A DNA stretch of 64,000 nt, taken from the NCBI GenBank assembly GCA_047495785.1, contig JBLDXI010000046.1:434001-498000 (forward strand), written 5' to 3'. The first letter of the stretch is position 1. Each line of letters begins with the position of its first letter. The notes beneath the pieces are model-generated. The model did not search any database, was not told the DNA's origin, and saw only the letters and a list, made by a program, of their open reading frames with translations. The stretch is from Lepidodermella squamata (lineage: Eukaryota > Gastrotricha). Made by a program: the position numbers and the translations under genes. Shown in pieces: positions 1-9,880 of this stretch.

Positions 1-725
1 CTCAATTGATTCCCAACTCCACTTTCCGCCGGGCCATTTCGCGTTGGCTCAACTTTAACAGGAGTCATTTGGGCAGATAGAGTTTCAGGCTTAATGTGGC
101 AGTAGTACTGGAGCACCTTCTCCTGGCCGTTATTCGCCGACCGGCCAGCCCCGTACCATTTCGCCTGGTAACCAGGTGGGCAGGTAAAGTCGCCAGTTAC
201 AGGATTAGGAACATCATCAGATATCGAATTGCCTTCTCGTTGAATCTGGTAGAAACCACCCAGCTCTGATCCGTTGAAGAACACGAAGCAGATCGATTGT
301 TGACACGCAACTGGCCGAATGTAGCGATCTTCACTGTCGAGAAAACTCGGCGATAGCAGGTTGAAAACGATTGTCTCATAGCCAAGCGGGCATGTGAAAG
401 CGTTTGTGACCGGGTTGATCGCTTCAATGGTCGGCAAATTGCCGTATTTCTCATCGCATTTGAAGAACATCCCGCCAAACGGGTCGAAGCCTCGTGTCTT
501 AGCGAGGCATAAATGCGTCTCTAAGATTTCTTCCTGGTAGTCCGAAACAGGACTTGCGACTAAGAAATCGGTGGTGTTGTCCGGGCAGTAGGCGTTTTTG
601 TCGTCAAACGTGTTGGCAATCAAAGCGCCTCGGCGATACGAGTACAAGCCGCGGAAGCTTGTTGCCTCGCTGCCTGGCAGAACTAAGCACCATAATAAAA
701 GAAATGCCGGACGTAGGGGTGTCAT
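1..725 (-). CDS. Receptor ectodomain, perforin-2-P2-like, probably a receptor tyrosine kinase (3' part outside window)
   Basis: On the reverse strand an ATG at 725 opens a frame that stays open to the window edge (about 241 codons). It starts with a signal peptide (MTPLRPAFLLLWCLVLPG), followed by two repeats with a common pattern: a GG(M/F)(F/Y) segment, then NPVT, then a short gap and TCP.GY, with paired cysteines. The same order of motifs (FRGLYS, YCP, HLCL, GGMFFKC, NPVTNA, CPLGY, SICF, GGFYQ, NPVTG, CPPGY, WYGAGR) occurs in the ectodomain of the receptor kinase at 12.6-14.8 kb, so the two are paralogues. The motif pattern resembles the region after the MACPF domain of MPEG1/perforin-2, but no MACPF domain is present here. 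The transmembrane segment and kinase are expected beyond position 1; that is inference. The start was chosen because it gives a clean signal peptide and aligns with the paralogue. Confidence 0.8.
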   Translation of the reverse strand, partial: MTPLRPAFLLLWCLVLPGSEATSFRGLYSYRRGALIANTFDDKNAYCPDNTTDFLVASPVSDYQEEILETHLCLAKTRGFDPFGGMFFKCDEKYGNLPTIEAINPVTNAFTCPLGYETIVFNLLSPSFLDSEDRYIRPVACQQSICFVFFNGSELGGFYQIQREGNSISDDVPNPVTGDFTCPPGYQAKWYGAGRSANNGQEKVLQYYCHIKPETLSAQMTPVKVEPTRNGPAESGVGNQL

Positions 726-1670
726 TGTTCCGTAACCATTGCAGCTCCTGAGTCTTGCATTAACTTGGCGCCGTATTATACTTAGAGCCTGAATGCTTGT
801 TGTCAAGTATCTGGCTTATTCACTATGGTCAGCAAGCGTATCGCGTCAACAGCCTCGTAAATTAGACCTATTAGTGAAGGGCAAAATAATCTTTCAAGGC
901 ATAAAACAATCAAATTCAGCCTGGTTTTTTTGAATATACCTCTGGGAAAAATTATTATAAAAACAAGGCTTGAGCGTTTTATTGAAGAGCAGAATCATTT
1001 CTAACCACAATCTTAAAATAGGATTAATTGAATGGAATTAGGGAGAGACACGGCGTTTCCCTGAGACTCAATGTGAAAGACCTCTGATTTTTCTCTGATG
1101 GAACCAGACATGATTGAAAATGAAATAAAATTGATTGTTTTTGACCTTGTTGAACACAATAATAGTTTCAAGTATCGTAGTTAAATCCCATTTATCGATT
1201 TCATGTCACTGCGTCTATTATCAAGCTTTTGATAGGTAAAGCAGCACCAAGTACTGGCCGTGCCGTTTTTTATTCTAAAAATTGAATGAATATGTGGGCG
1301 TGCTTGGATTTTCGAGTATCACGAAATAGCAATTAACCATTTTTTATTGACCATCTCAGTGCAAATATCGATCGGGTATAACCAAAAAAAGGCTCGAACT
1401 CTGAAATTTCATTTTTTCGAATTCACTACTCCTCTTTGCCAAAAAAGAATTCGATAACAAAACAATTGCTTTGTCCGATGGAAAAAATTCCAGCTTAAAA
1501 CTTGTGTATTGTAAACCTTGTTCTTTGCTTGTTTTGCCGAGAAGTACACGGGATGCAGTAGTTTTTATGCTGCGCTCGGTTAAGCACGAATGTATTACAC
1601 TAGCTACGGTGAGCATTAAGTAATAAAAAAGTGAAAGCCAGAGCAACAAAATTACGCATATAATGAAAAT
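726..1670. other. Intergenic, divergent promoter region
   Basis: AT-rich DNA between two divergently transcribed genes. Short open frames exist, but none has a signal peptide, a recognisable domain or exon-like composition. I see no RNA gene or long repeat. Confidence 0.5.
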
Positions 1671-3844
1671 ATGTTACAAAAGCTAAAGCATGTAGCTAAA
1701 GCTAGGTTTCGTTTGCTTGTTCTACTATTCGTAAGCCTCGCACTTCTCGTCATCATTCTAGCTGTAATAAACACTTTCTACATCGAGTATGTTGGAGCTC
1801 TGTATCGCAAAATCACCAGCGGTTCTGACTCGCAATCTACGGCAGTTATTTGCCATGACCAGAACGCTCTGAACGAGCAAAGGCGAAAATTTACCTATCA
1901 AGGATGCGGCTCAATTGATAGATGGTTTGACAGCAGAGTCCAAACAAGGGAGAGGGACATCGAAAATGCCAGCCGACTAATTGAAAAGACTCATCTACCG
2001 CGAATCGTTCATTTCTACAGAAACTCACGACCTTTCCCGGATAAATTCACTTTTAAGGTAGACTTTTCACAATGTCCCACATTTTTTCAAACCTAGTTTT
2101 TTCTAGAATTTTATCAGCATTCTGAGCGCTTACAGATTTTTGGAGCCTGATAAGATTATCCTGCATTTAACTGCAATTCCCGACCCTGATGCTGGGCTGT
2201 ATCATCACTGGTGGCAGGAAGCTCTAGATTCCTTACCTTTTCTTGAGGTGAGATACATCGGGAAATTCGCGACTCATTTCGATGAATTGAGTGTGATCCA
2301 ACGAGAAATTCGGTTGCTAGCCGAGGGCGGTATCATTGTGCCACTCGAAGGCATCATTTTCAACGGAGGCGCTTGGCCTGCGGGGGATTACTCGAAGAAA
2401 CTGATGGCTGACGAAGTCGAAATGCTCAAAAATTCAAGCAAGGTTTACCTAATGAACGGACTAGACACTGCAGCAATTTCATGCGAGGACTACCAACCGA
2501 ATGAGAAGAGAAATGCCAGTAACGGAAGTCTGTATGGCGAGAACAGGAATGATGGTCCGATCGATTCTCCATGTTATTCAGTCCCCAGTGGCGTTGAGTT
2601 TTATCCGGTGGATATCATGACAGGCGATGAAGATTTTGCTCAATTAGTCCGATACCTTTTCTACTCGAATCGAAGAGAGATATTACCTCGACCGGCCGAG
2701 CATACTAAGAATCTCACGGTACCTTTGATATGCCATTATATCTGGATTTATGGGTCACAACTCGAATTTGACGCTTATCTCAGCATGCTGAGTTGTCTTT
2801 ACATCGCCAAGTAAGCTTTGAAACCTCATTGAAACCTCCATCAAAATCATGAAATATGTGCTCAGGGCGGATGTTTATGTTCACGGGTCGATGCCCCCTT
2901 CTGGCGTAAGATGGGAGAGACTTAAGACGAAAGCCGGACCACGATTGAAGTTCATCAAAACCTACCTGCCTAATCAAGCCTATGGAAATATGGTAAATCA
3001 TCCAGCTCATATAAGCGACGTTTGGCGAGTTGAAGCGTTGTTGCGGTACGGCGGCATTTACATCGATTGGGACGCGATTTTTCTCAAGCCATTAGATGAA
3101 GAGATGCTGAAACGTGATGCTGTAGTCAATTTCGACATCGTTTTATATCCTGACTATCCAGATGTGATCAGTAACGCAGTTTTGCTGGCAAAACCGGGCT
3201 CGCGATACTTTCAACAAGTTCAGGTTGGAAAACGCCTAAATTTTCACTTTTTAGGGAATTTCATGAGGGTGGAAAATTGCAAGAAAGCCAATTTTATGTA
3301 AATATTTAAAATTTAAATTTATCACAATTTTTAACCTTTAAATTGAGAATTTAAATTGCAATTTTTATTATTGTTGAATTTAAATTAAATTCTGATTTTT
3401 AATGTTTCTTTATGTTAATTTTAGAAATCGATGAAAAATTTCAACACCTTCCAGCCATCTGACAATAGATTGTTGGGTCATTTCTACAATTCGCTGTTCA
3501 TGTATTACAAAGTTTACGAATGTTACCCAGAGGACGTTTACATCGACCCTCGGCTGCAGGTCATATGCTGCTGCGATCGGCGGTGCCATCCTTCATGGAA
3601 GCCGAATTACAAATTGGGCCGACCTGATGCAAATTGGAATTTCGATGTTGATAAAGAACATGCTTACGTCATGCACAACACTTATCCGACGCCGGAGGAG
3701 TTCCGTTCTGAAGATTCGCTGTTGAAATACCCCGATAATTCGACCATGTATTACCGGATCGCGATGAAAGTGCTTTCGCATGCAAATATTGATATTCTAA
3801 CTTTGGTTATGCCGTCTAATACGTCCACAACGATAAAGCCCTAA
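1671..3844 (+). CDS. Golgi-type II glycosyltransferase with two GT32-like domains, the first lacking DXD
   Basis: Four exons: 1671-2057, 2107-2810, 2866-3223 and 3425-3844, giving 622 aa. Introns are 49, 55 and 201 bp, all GT-AG. A single membrane anchor near residues 15-36 predicts a type II Golgi protein. The C-terminal half has the sugar-binding-region pattern of GT32-like (alpha-1,4-GlcNAc/galactosyltransferase type) enzymes: VWRVEALLRYGGIYIDWDAI with a DWD metal-binding motif at about 431-433. The N-terminal half repeats the fold (ISILSAYRFLEPDKIILH, then LLAEGGIIVPLEGIIF), but PLE stands where DXD should be, so this domain is probably non-catalytic. Donor sugar and acceptor cannot be read from sequence. 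The stop is only 26 bp before the next same-strand ATG, an operon-like spacing. A damaged copy of the 3' end lies at 7.8 kb. Confidence 0.85.
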
Positions 3845-3870
3845 AATCTATATTAAAGATTAAATCAAAC
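3845..3870 (+). promoter_or_regulatory. 26-bp intercistronic gap with possible trans-splice acceptor
   Basis: Only 26 bp separate the glycosyltransferase stop from the channel ATG. The gap contains TATATTAAAG about 12 bases before the ATG. In the duplicated channel the equivalent position reads TATCTATCAG about 15 bases before its ATG. A conserved AG here would suit spliced-leader trans-splicing of a dicistronic transcript. This is inference, because no leader sequence can be seen. Confidence 0.35.
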
Positions 3871-5025
3871 ATGAAATTTCACTGGTTAGCCATTTTTCTA
3901 GTTGAATATGCAGCTGCTAAAGTTCTGACGAAAGCTGACGAATTCTATGAAGCTTGCCCTAATGCGAGGCAAGAAGTTTATAGTCCTGGTTGTTCGATTG
4001 GGCAGGTGGAGAGCGCGGCATCTGGCCGTAATACGGAAATCTGTGACCAGACACAAATCGCAGCGAAATTTTACGCAAGCCGTTTTCACAGAATCGACGA
4101 GCCAGCCGAAACTTTCACTATAGCTGGGTCTCTGAGGCTCGAATGGCCTTTAACCTGCAGAGATTTGAGCACTGGTATGAATGAGTATTCCCTTAAGTTG
4201 AATGAAGACCGATTTTGGACGCCTGGCGTCTACCACAGTAATACGATTGACAACTTCGGGATGAGTGGGGATACATTCACGAGCCGCTTTATGGCCTTCT
4301 ACAACCTGAATACCTCTGATTTTCGAATTCTTTGGCAAAAATATGGAATTTTTTCTTCGTCATGCTCTATGGACTTTGAGAATTTCCCGTTTGATGAGCA
4401 ATCTTGCAGTATCGAATTTTGCCTTCAGGAGAACCGAAATGCAGCAACGCTTGTTATAGGGGATGGAATACAGATCCTTGGCGGTTTCATGTCGCCAAGT
4501 AGCAATTGGATGGTTGTAAATTCTTCGACTCGCACTGATGCGGTAACTTTCAGTGGAGACAGGGGAAATGTCATATTTTCAATCCAATTTCGCCGTAGAC
4601 CGGACTTTTACGTCGTTGCGCTCATTCTTCCATGCTTTTTTCTATCGACTCTGGAAATCGGTTCAGTGATGATGGAGCCAAAAATGGCTGATCGGCCTGT
4701 TTTTGCTGTCACCCTACTCCTAGCGTTTGTGTTCCTGCAAAGTGAAATTTTGCAATGGATACCGCCTAAACCTGATCGATGCTTCCTCAGGACATATACG
4801 AACCTTTGCGCTTTGTTCGCTTGGATGAACACTGTGTACACTCTGGTTACAATATGCATCGCCCGTTCGAGTAAAACCATTGAAAAATCGTCTTTTCAAG
4901 TATTTTCGCTATCGATAAGCGCCTTACGGATCGTCGATATAGTCGCAGTAACTCTGGGAAGTCTCTTCCTCATTTCTATAAATTCGATTGCGATCGACAC
5001 CGCTAAAAAGAGCGAGTATCTGTGA
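3871..5025 (+). CDS. Cys-loop ligand-gated ion channel subunit, copy 1
   Basis: Single exon, 384 aa. Signal peptide about 1-16. The extracellular domain ends in a Cys-loop with exactly 13 residues between C165 and C179 and the FPFDEQ core. Four membrane segments follow: M1 about 245-266, M2 276-296, M3 307-330 and M4 352-373. The M3-M4 loop is unusually short (about 20 residues). In M2 an acidic residue (Asp) sits just before the pore helix and Leu is kept at the 9' position, which points towards cation selectivity; that rests on general family rules. No vicinal CC pair is present in loop C, so it is not a classical nicotinic alpha subunit. The ligand is unknown. It ends in KKSEYL, as does its duplicate at 8195-9349, and both lack introns, unlike the nine-exon channel at 35.4 kb, which suggests a retrocopy or long-standing intron loss. 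Confidence 0.9.
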   Translation: MKFHWLAIFLVEYAAAKVLTKADEFYEACPNARQEVYSPGCSIGQVESAASGRNTEICDQTQIAAKFYASRFHRIDEPAETFTIAGSLRLEWPLTCRDLSTGMNEYSLKLNEDRFWTPGVYHSNTIDNFGMSGDTFTSRFMAFYNLNTSDFRILWQKYGIFSSSCSMDFENFPFDEQSCSIEFCLQENRNAATLVIGDGIQILGGFMSPSSNWMVVNSSTRTDAVTFSGDRGNVIFSIQFRRRPDFYVVALILPCFFLSTLEIGSVMMEPKMADRPVFAVTLLLAFVFLQSEILQWIPPKPDRCFLRTYTNLCALFAWMNTVYTLVTICIARSSKTIEKSSFQVFSLSISALRIVDIVAVTLGSLFLISINSIAIDTAKKSEYL

Positions 5026-5551
5026 GAATTCGCCTGAATTGTATTCTAAACAGACTACATTAAAAATTAAAAAAACGTCTACCTATATATTTTCAAATAA
5101 TCCTAAGAAGTTTATGGTTAATAATAATTTTGCTTTGGTTGTTTTGACTCCCGTTATTCACTGAGACTTGAGTTATTCACTGACCTTTGAGGCATGAAGG
5201 TGAAAAGGATTCCTATGTCTCGTTCTAAGATTACCTTTTAGCCTGCGACATCTCGTGGGCCTTTGCCGGCAACCTGGCATGTCAACTTGTCTACTGGTCT
5301 GCCACCTGACACTGTTCCGGCGATATTTCTTGGCGACCGAAGTAACGAAGAACTAAGTGAGCCTCGGGGTATCCAGATGGAGATCAGATCAGGTGTGTAC
5401 CTCAGGGGAGCCTTTTGAGATCTAATCGCGTCTGTTTTCGATTGAATACTGGTGCGCTAAATGGCGTCTCAAGCTTAGCCCTTCTGAGTGCTAATCTCTC
5501 CCCATTGCTAATCTCTCAACCTATCGAGGCTTACAGTGCATGATTTTTTAA

Positions 5552-6859
5552 TCAACGAAATAGCAAGCTAATTAAAATAAGGATAAGGAATGCCACATAA
5601 CTAATCATCTGTCCTTCTGCACTATTTGGAGTTGTATTCGCTTGAGTTGTCTTAGGAGGTGGCGTTGTACCCTCATAGCTGGTACCAAACGCATAGACAT
5701 ACCCATCAGAACCCTGCGCATAGAACACTCCAGCCGAAAATGCCCATTTTTCACCAAAGGAAACAGAGTCATCGCCAACTGTGATATTCGCAGCCAAGCT
5801 GCCATCAACTTTATCGTAAATCGCAAACCCGGTATAACCCTGCGCGATAATATAATCGTCCAGGACAATAGGGTCACAATCAGGTGGTGCATCGGAAAGT
5901 GGTATCCTGAAAGTAGTAACTAAATCCCCGGTTTTAATATCATGCTTTGCTATAACGACATGTTCGGCCGGTTTACATTTGCGGTAGACGAATTCATTGT
6001 CTGTAACAGCTACCAAAAAGTCATCGCTGCTAGTCGATGCGGTCCATTTCACACTTTTACTGTCGATATCAACAGCAACCATTTGAGTATTTTTCCTGGT
6101 TATTGCGACATTACCAGAAATCATAGGCCCATGATTGAGGTAGGCGTTTTCTAGTGGGAAATTGATATTCCACAGCTTGTTACCATTCTTCGTCGCATCA
6201 AACTCGGCGATAGCTTCGGTTGTAGTGCTCATAGTCAAACTGATCAGTCGATTGTCGTTTGAGAGGGATAGGTAGTAAGGAATATCCGTGGAATTGACTC
6301 CAAATGAAGATTTCGTCTCCCCAGTTTGGAAGTCTAGGGCGACAAGCTGGCCATTATTCTCGTCAGTTGAAAACCCAACAACGAGATCTTTCAACCCAGT
6401 AACAGGGATGATGTCGTAGAGATCCCCAGCCAGTTTTCGTGACCATAGAACCTTCTCCTTCCCGTCTTCGAGGCTGATCCCGAAAACCTTTCCGTCGCCA
6501 TTTGCAAGGAACATCAGTTTGTTCTGCGGCTCAATCACCTGTTTCGAGGTTGAGAAATCCGTTAGGATTGTGAACTTTTTGATCCGTAGGCCAGTTTTTG
6601 CGTCGATAATTGCTAAACTTCCATCGCCAGTGTTAATGTACAATTTCTGGTTGTAAACAAGAATTCCATTCAGGCCTATGCGAGTAGTTTCTAATTGGGT
6701 TTTCCAAAGGATATCGATTTTGTTTACGTAACCCAGTGAGTACGGCTTGTAGCCAGTATGGCTGTAGTCACCCCCATCAGCTACCCAATCATCCACAGAT
6801 GCATTAGCGTGAAGCAATGAAGCTACTAAGAAAAAGGCAGAAACAAGAACTTGTCTCAT
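5552..6859 (-). CDS. Secreted/GPI-type PQQ-like beta-propeller protein
   Basis: Intronless, 435 aa. A signal peptide (about 1-20, ending LLHANAS) is followed by repeated blade-like motifs: W..DGGDY near the N-terminus, then LYINTGDGSLAIIDAKTG, DGKVFGISLEDGKE, GQLVALDFQTGE and DGYVYAFGTSYEG. This is the W/D-x-A/D-xTG blade pattern of PQQ-like (pyrrolo-quinoline quinone) repeats. The C-terminus has a Thr/Pro-rich linker (TTPPPKTTQANTTP) and a hydrophobic tail ending LILILISLLFR, consistent with a GPI signal or a single membrane anchor. No catalytic PQQ-dehydrogenase residues can be assigned, so an enzymatic role is doubtful and it may be a surface binding propeller. It lies antisense between the two channel duplicates. 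Confidence 0.8.
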   Translation of the reverse strand: MRQVLVSAFFLVASLLHANASVDDWVADGGDYSHTGYKPYSLGYVNKIDILWKTQLETTRIGLNGILVYNQKLYINTGDGSLAIIDAKTGLRIKKFTILTDFSTSKQVIEPQNKLMFLANGDGKVFGISLEDGKEKVLWSRKLAGDLYDIIPVTGLKDLVVGFSTDENNGQLVALDFQTGETKSSFGVNSTDIPYYLSLSNDNRLISLTMSTTTEAIAEFDATKNGNKLWNINFPLENAYLNHGPMISGNVAITRKNTQMVAVDIDSKSVKWTASTSSDDFLVAVTDNEFVYRKCKPAEHVVIAKHDIKTGDLVTTFRIPLSDAPPDCDPIVLDDYIIAQGYTGFAIYDKVDGSLAANITVGDDSVSFGEKWAFSAGVFYAQGSDGYVYAFGTSYEGTTPPPKTTQANTTPNSAEGQMISYVAFLILILISLLFR

Positions 6860-7790
6860 TTTGTGGTGAATGGTGAAAATGCTCTTTATTGCAATTACTT
6901 ATAATATATATAACAATATACAGGAGAATAATCGCTTTTTGGCGCAATACTATCAGCTCTTATCTCGGTTAAGATAGCGAAAATTCTACGCATTATAAGA
7001 TTTGTCGGCACTTTGATGTTCTTTTTAGTGCCGTCTGGGCTTGTATTTCGAGGTGCGATCTTCGACCCCCGAGCTCCCGGGGATGGAAAAATTTTTTTTG
7101 CTGTTTTTGCTAATAATTTGGCTAATAACCGAGCGAAGCGAGAAAATTTTGGAGATTTTCCACTGAAACGCGCCCCAGAACCTTCCAAAATTAACAAAAC
7201 CGTGGGATGATCCCCCCATCCCCCCCTGAAAGTCGCACACTGTATTTGAATATTTACAGTAATTGTTTAATAATTCAAGTGGTAAATGCTCATTTTTTAG
7301 GGCAGAGTTCAGAGCAAGCCAACTTTCTATAGTGAACACATATTTAGATCAGAATAAGACGTGACATTTTAATTTCTTTAAATAACCCCCGTCGTAGTCA
7401 CTGTCCAAATCGATTCTAGTCCCAAATCGAGTATTCAGTAATCACTTTGCTTGAACCACATACTATCAGGTAAAAGGTAAACCACAGTCCGGTATAGAAA
7501 ATCTACAATGGCCATTTCCACTTAGACAAAGCTCCAAATGGGTAACGTGAAGAGACTCGGAGTTCAAAGTGCGTTGTACGCGGCGATCCTACGTTTTGGT
7601 CATGATGTATGACATTCCAACACAGACATTCAGCCTGTACTGTACCCTCCGGTACTTCGCACACTGCTCAAATCCGATAAGGATTTGGCTAGAACGTCTC
7701 GTGTGGGCTTGTAGACTAGATTTTAAGGAATGCAGTGAGAATTTGAGGTGATTGCAGTTTCCTTTTTTCGATTCATGTTTTCCCTCTTAT
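6860..7790. other. Intergenic DNA without a supported gene
   Basis: Between the propeller gene and the second duplication unit. It includes a GC-rich patch near 7030-7220 with the same short frames open on both strands. I found no domain, terminal repeat or RNA gene. Confidence 0.45.
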
Positions 7791-7796
7791 GTTTCT

Positions 7797-7980
7797 GCTG
7801 CAGGTAAACTTCGATCGACGGCCCCATCCTTCCTGGTAAAAGCCCAATTACAAGTTGGGCCAACTATGCTAATTGGTTGTTTGATGTGAACAAATAACAA
7901 GCTAGCGTTATGCCGCACTGGAAGAGTCACGGTGCTATTGCTTTTGCATGCAGATATTGATAATCGAACACAGAGCTGGA
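7797..7980 (+). pseudogene. Glycosyltransferase 3'-exon relic
   Basis: GGCCCCATCCTTCCTGG and CCCAATTACAAGTTGGGCC correspond to 3582-3620 in the intact gene. The later AATTGG..TTTGATGT and GCATGCAGATATTGATA match 3631-3650 and 3777-3793. Deletions and a stop (gtgaacaaataa) break the frame. It is the tail carried along when the channel gene was duplicated. Confidence 0.75.
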
Positions 7981-8194
7981 AAACTAGCAACTAGCAGAAA
8001 TGACACATCAGGTGTGTAGAAAATTTTAGCTTAGCAAGCAGTAGAAAATTGAAGGAAATGGTTGTTTATTAGGAAATTGCGAAATCAGTGCGTAGGAAAT
8101 CCTGCAGGTTATCCAACTCTGATCGAAGATTTGTTTTGCTATCAGATGCGATCATGAACAGCAACGAAGTATCTATCAGATGATTAAATTAAAA

Positions 8195-9349
8195 ATGAAG
8201 TTTTGTTGGTTCGCCATGTATCTGTTTAAATTTGTTGCTTCCGAAGTTCGAACGAAAGCTGACGAAATCTTCGAAGCATGCCCTAATGTTAGGCGAGAAG
8301 TTTACACCCCTCATTGTTCGATTCGGCAGGTGGAGAATGCGACTGCAGGCCACATTACGGCATTATGTAATCAGACAAGGATCGCAGCGAAATTTTTCCC
8401 CAGCCGTTTTCACAGAATCGACGAGCCTGCCGAAACCTTCACTATAGCTGGGTCTCTAAGGCTCGAATGGCGTATCAATTGCAGAGATTTCGAACCTGGG
8501 TCCGACGATTATTCCCTCAAGTTAACGGAAGACCAATTTTGGACTCCTGGCATCTACCACAGTAACACAATCGACAACTTCGGGATGAGTGGGGATACAT
8601 TCACGACTCGCTTCATGGCCTTGTACCTCCCGAATACTTCTGAGTTCCAATTTGCCTGGCAAAAATACGGAATCTATTCTTCGTCCTGCTCCATGGACTT
8701 TGAGAAGTTCCCTTTCGATGAGCAATCTTGCAGTATCGAATTTCGCCTTCAGGAGAACCGAATGGCAGCGACGCTTGCTATTATGGATGGAATACAGATT
8801 CTTGAAGGTTTTATGTCACCCAGCAGCAACTGGCAGGTCAAAAACTCTTCGACTCGCACCGATGCGATAACTTTGGACGGAGACAAGGGAAACATTGTGT
8901 TTTCCATCCAATTCCGCCGTAGACCGGACTTTTACGTAGTTGCGCTTATTTTGCCATGCTTTTTCCTATCGACTCTAGAAATCGGCGCAGTTATGATAGA
9001 GCCGAAAATGGCTGACCGGCCTGTTTTTGCTGTCACCCTACTCCTAGCGTTTGTATTCCTGCAAAGTGAAATTTTGCAATGGATACCGCCCAAACCGGAT
9101 GGATGCTTCCTTAGGACATACACGAACCTTTGCGCTTTGTTCGCTTGGATGAACACTGTGTACACTCTGGTTACAATATGCATCGCCCGTTCGAGTAAAT
9201 TCATAGCGAAGTCGACTATTCAAGTCTTCTCGGTATCGATTAGCGCCTTACGCATCGTCGATATATTTGCAGTATTTCTTGGGAGCCTCTTCCTCATTTC
9301 TATAAATTCTATTGCGCTCGACACAGCTAAAAAGAGCGAGTATTTGTGA
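8195..9349 (+). CDS. Cys-loop ligand-gated ion channel subunit, copy 2
   Basis: Single exon, 384 aa, the same length as copy 1 when the Met at 8195 is used. An in-frame Met at 8180 would add five residues and has no counterpart in copy 1. It has a signal peptide, a CSMDFEKFPFDEQSC Cys-loop, M1-M4 nearly identical to copy 1, the same Asp before M2, and the same terminal KKSEYL. Differences cluster in the extracellular domain (for example FRLQENRMAA in place of CLQENRNAA) and in the M3-M4 loop, while M1 to M3 is almost unchanged. That pattern suits two subunits with different binding sites sharing a pore, or recent conversion of the membrane region. Upstream DNA is unrelated to copy 1 beyond the glycosyltransferase relic, so its promoter probably differs. 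Confidence 0.9.
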   Translation: MKFCWFAMYLFKFVASEVRTKADEIFEACPNVRREVYTPHCSIRQVENATAGHITALCNQTRIAAKFFPSRFHRIDEPAETFTIAGSLRLEWRINCRDFEPGSDDYSLKLTEDQFWTPGIYHSNTIDNFGMSGDTFTTRFMALYLPNTSEFQFAWQKYGIYSSSCSMDFEKFPFDEQSCSIEFRLQENRMAATLAIMDGIQILEGFMSPSSNWQVKNSSTRTDAITLDGDKGNIVFSIQFRRRPDFYVVALILPCFFLSTLEIGAVMIEPKMADRPVFAVTLLLAFVFLQSEILQWIPPKPDGCFLRTYTNLCALFAWMNTVYTLVTICIARSSKFIAKSTIQVFSVSISALRIVDIFAVFLGSLFLISINSIALDTAKKSEYL

Positions 9350-9880
9350 TCTGTAATCAGCCTGAATTTTATTGTGAACGACTACATCAAGACAACGTCA
9401 ATTGTTTCAAATAATCCTATGCAGTTTATCTTTAATACCGTAAACTACAGTATAAATATATTATGTAATATGCAAAAAACTGACAGCTAACCTTGGCCAC
9501 TGACCGTGGAGGAAAACCTTTCGGACGTGGGGCGTATACCGAAGATGCTGCTGATTAACCAGGTAATAATTGCTTCACCAATTGCGAATAAGTGTTCCAA
9601 TTATTGCTCGAATGTCAAATCGCGTCTGTTTCCGAGTGAAAACTGATGTACTATATGCACAATGGCATCTCAAGCTTAACCCTGTTGAGTGCGAGTGTAA
9701 AATTGCTAATCATCTCAACCAATCAAGTCTTACAGTGCATACTTTTTTAATTGTGTGGTTCCTTAGATCTAGCCAGCTAAATACTATTTATTTATTTATT
9801 TAGAAGCTATTACACCCAAAGAGGGAAGCTTGTAAATACCCTAATAGATAATTAACCCGTCGCCAGCGGGGTTATTATAC

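Larger units (their letters stand above)
3551..5560 (+). repeat. Tandem segmental duplication, copy 1
   Basis: Covers the last glycosyltransferase exon, the whole Cys-loop gene and about 500 bp of downstream DNA. The downstream block (AATCGCGTCTGTTTTCGA and following, and the CTTACAGTGCAT motif near 5530) recurs at 9620-9750. The reverse-strand propeller gene begins exactly at the right border. Confidence 0.75.
7797..9770 (+). repeat. Tandem segmental duplication, copy 2
   Basis: Starts with decayed sequence matching the last glycosyltransferase exon, continues through the second Cys-loop gene and ends with the same downstream block as copy 1. The block near 9610-9750 matches about 5410-5550, including GCATCTCAAGCTTA and TCTTACAGTGCAT. 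Confidence 0.75.

Noticed and set aside
1356-1649. 97-codon reverse-strand frame with hydrophobic N-terminus
   Set aside because: AT-rich, no homology or splice partner, and it overlaps the likely promoter of the glycosyltransferase.
7013-7339. Overlapping frames on both strands in a GC-rich patch
   Set aside because: Open on both strands with no domain. The composition explains the open frames.
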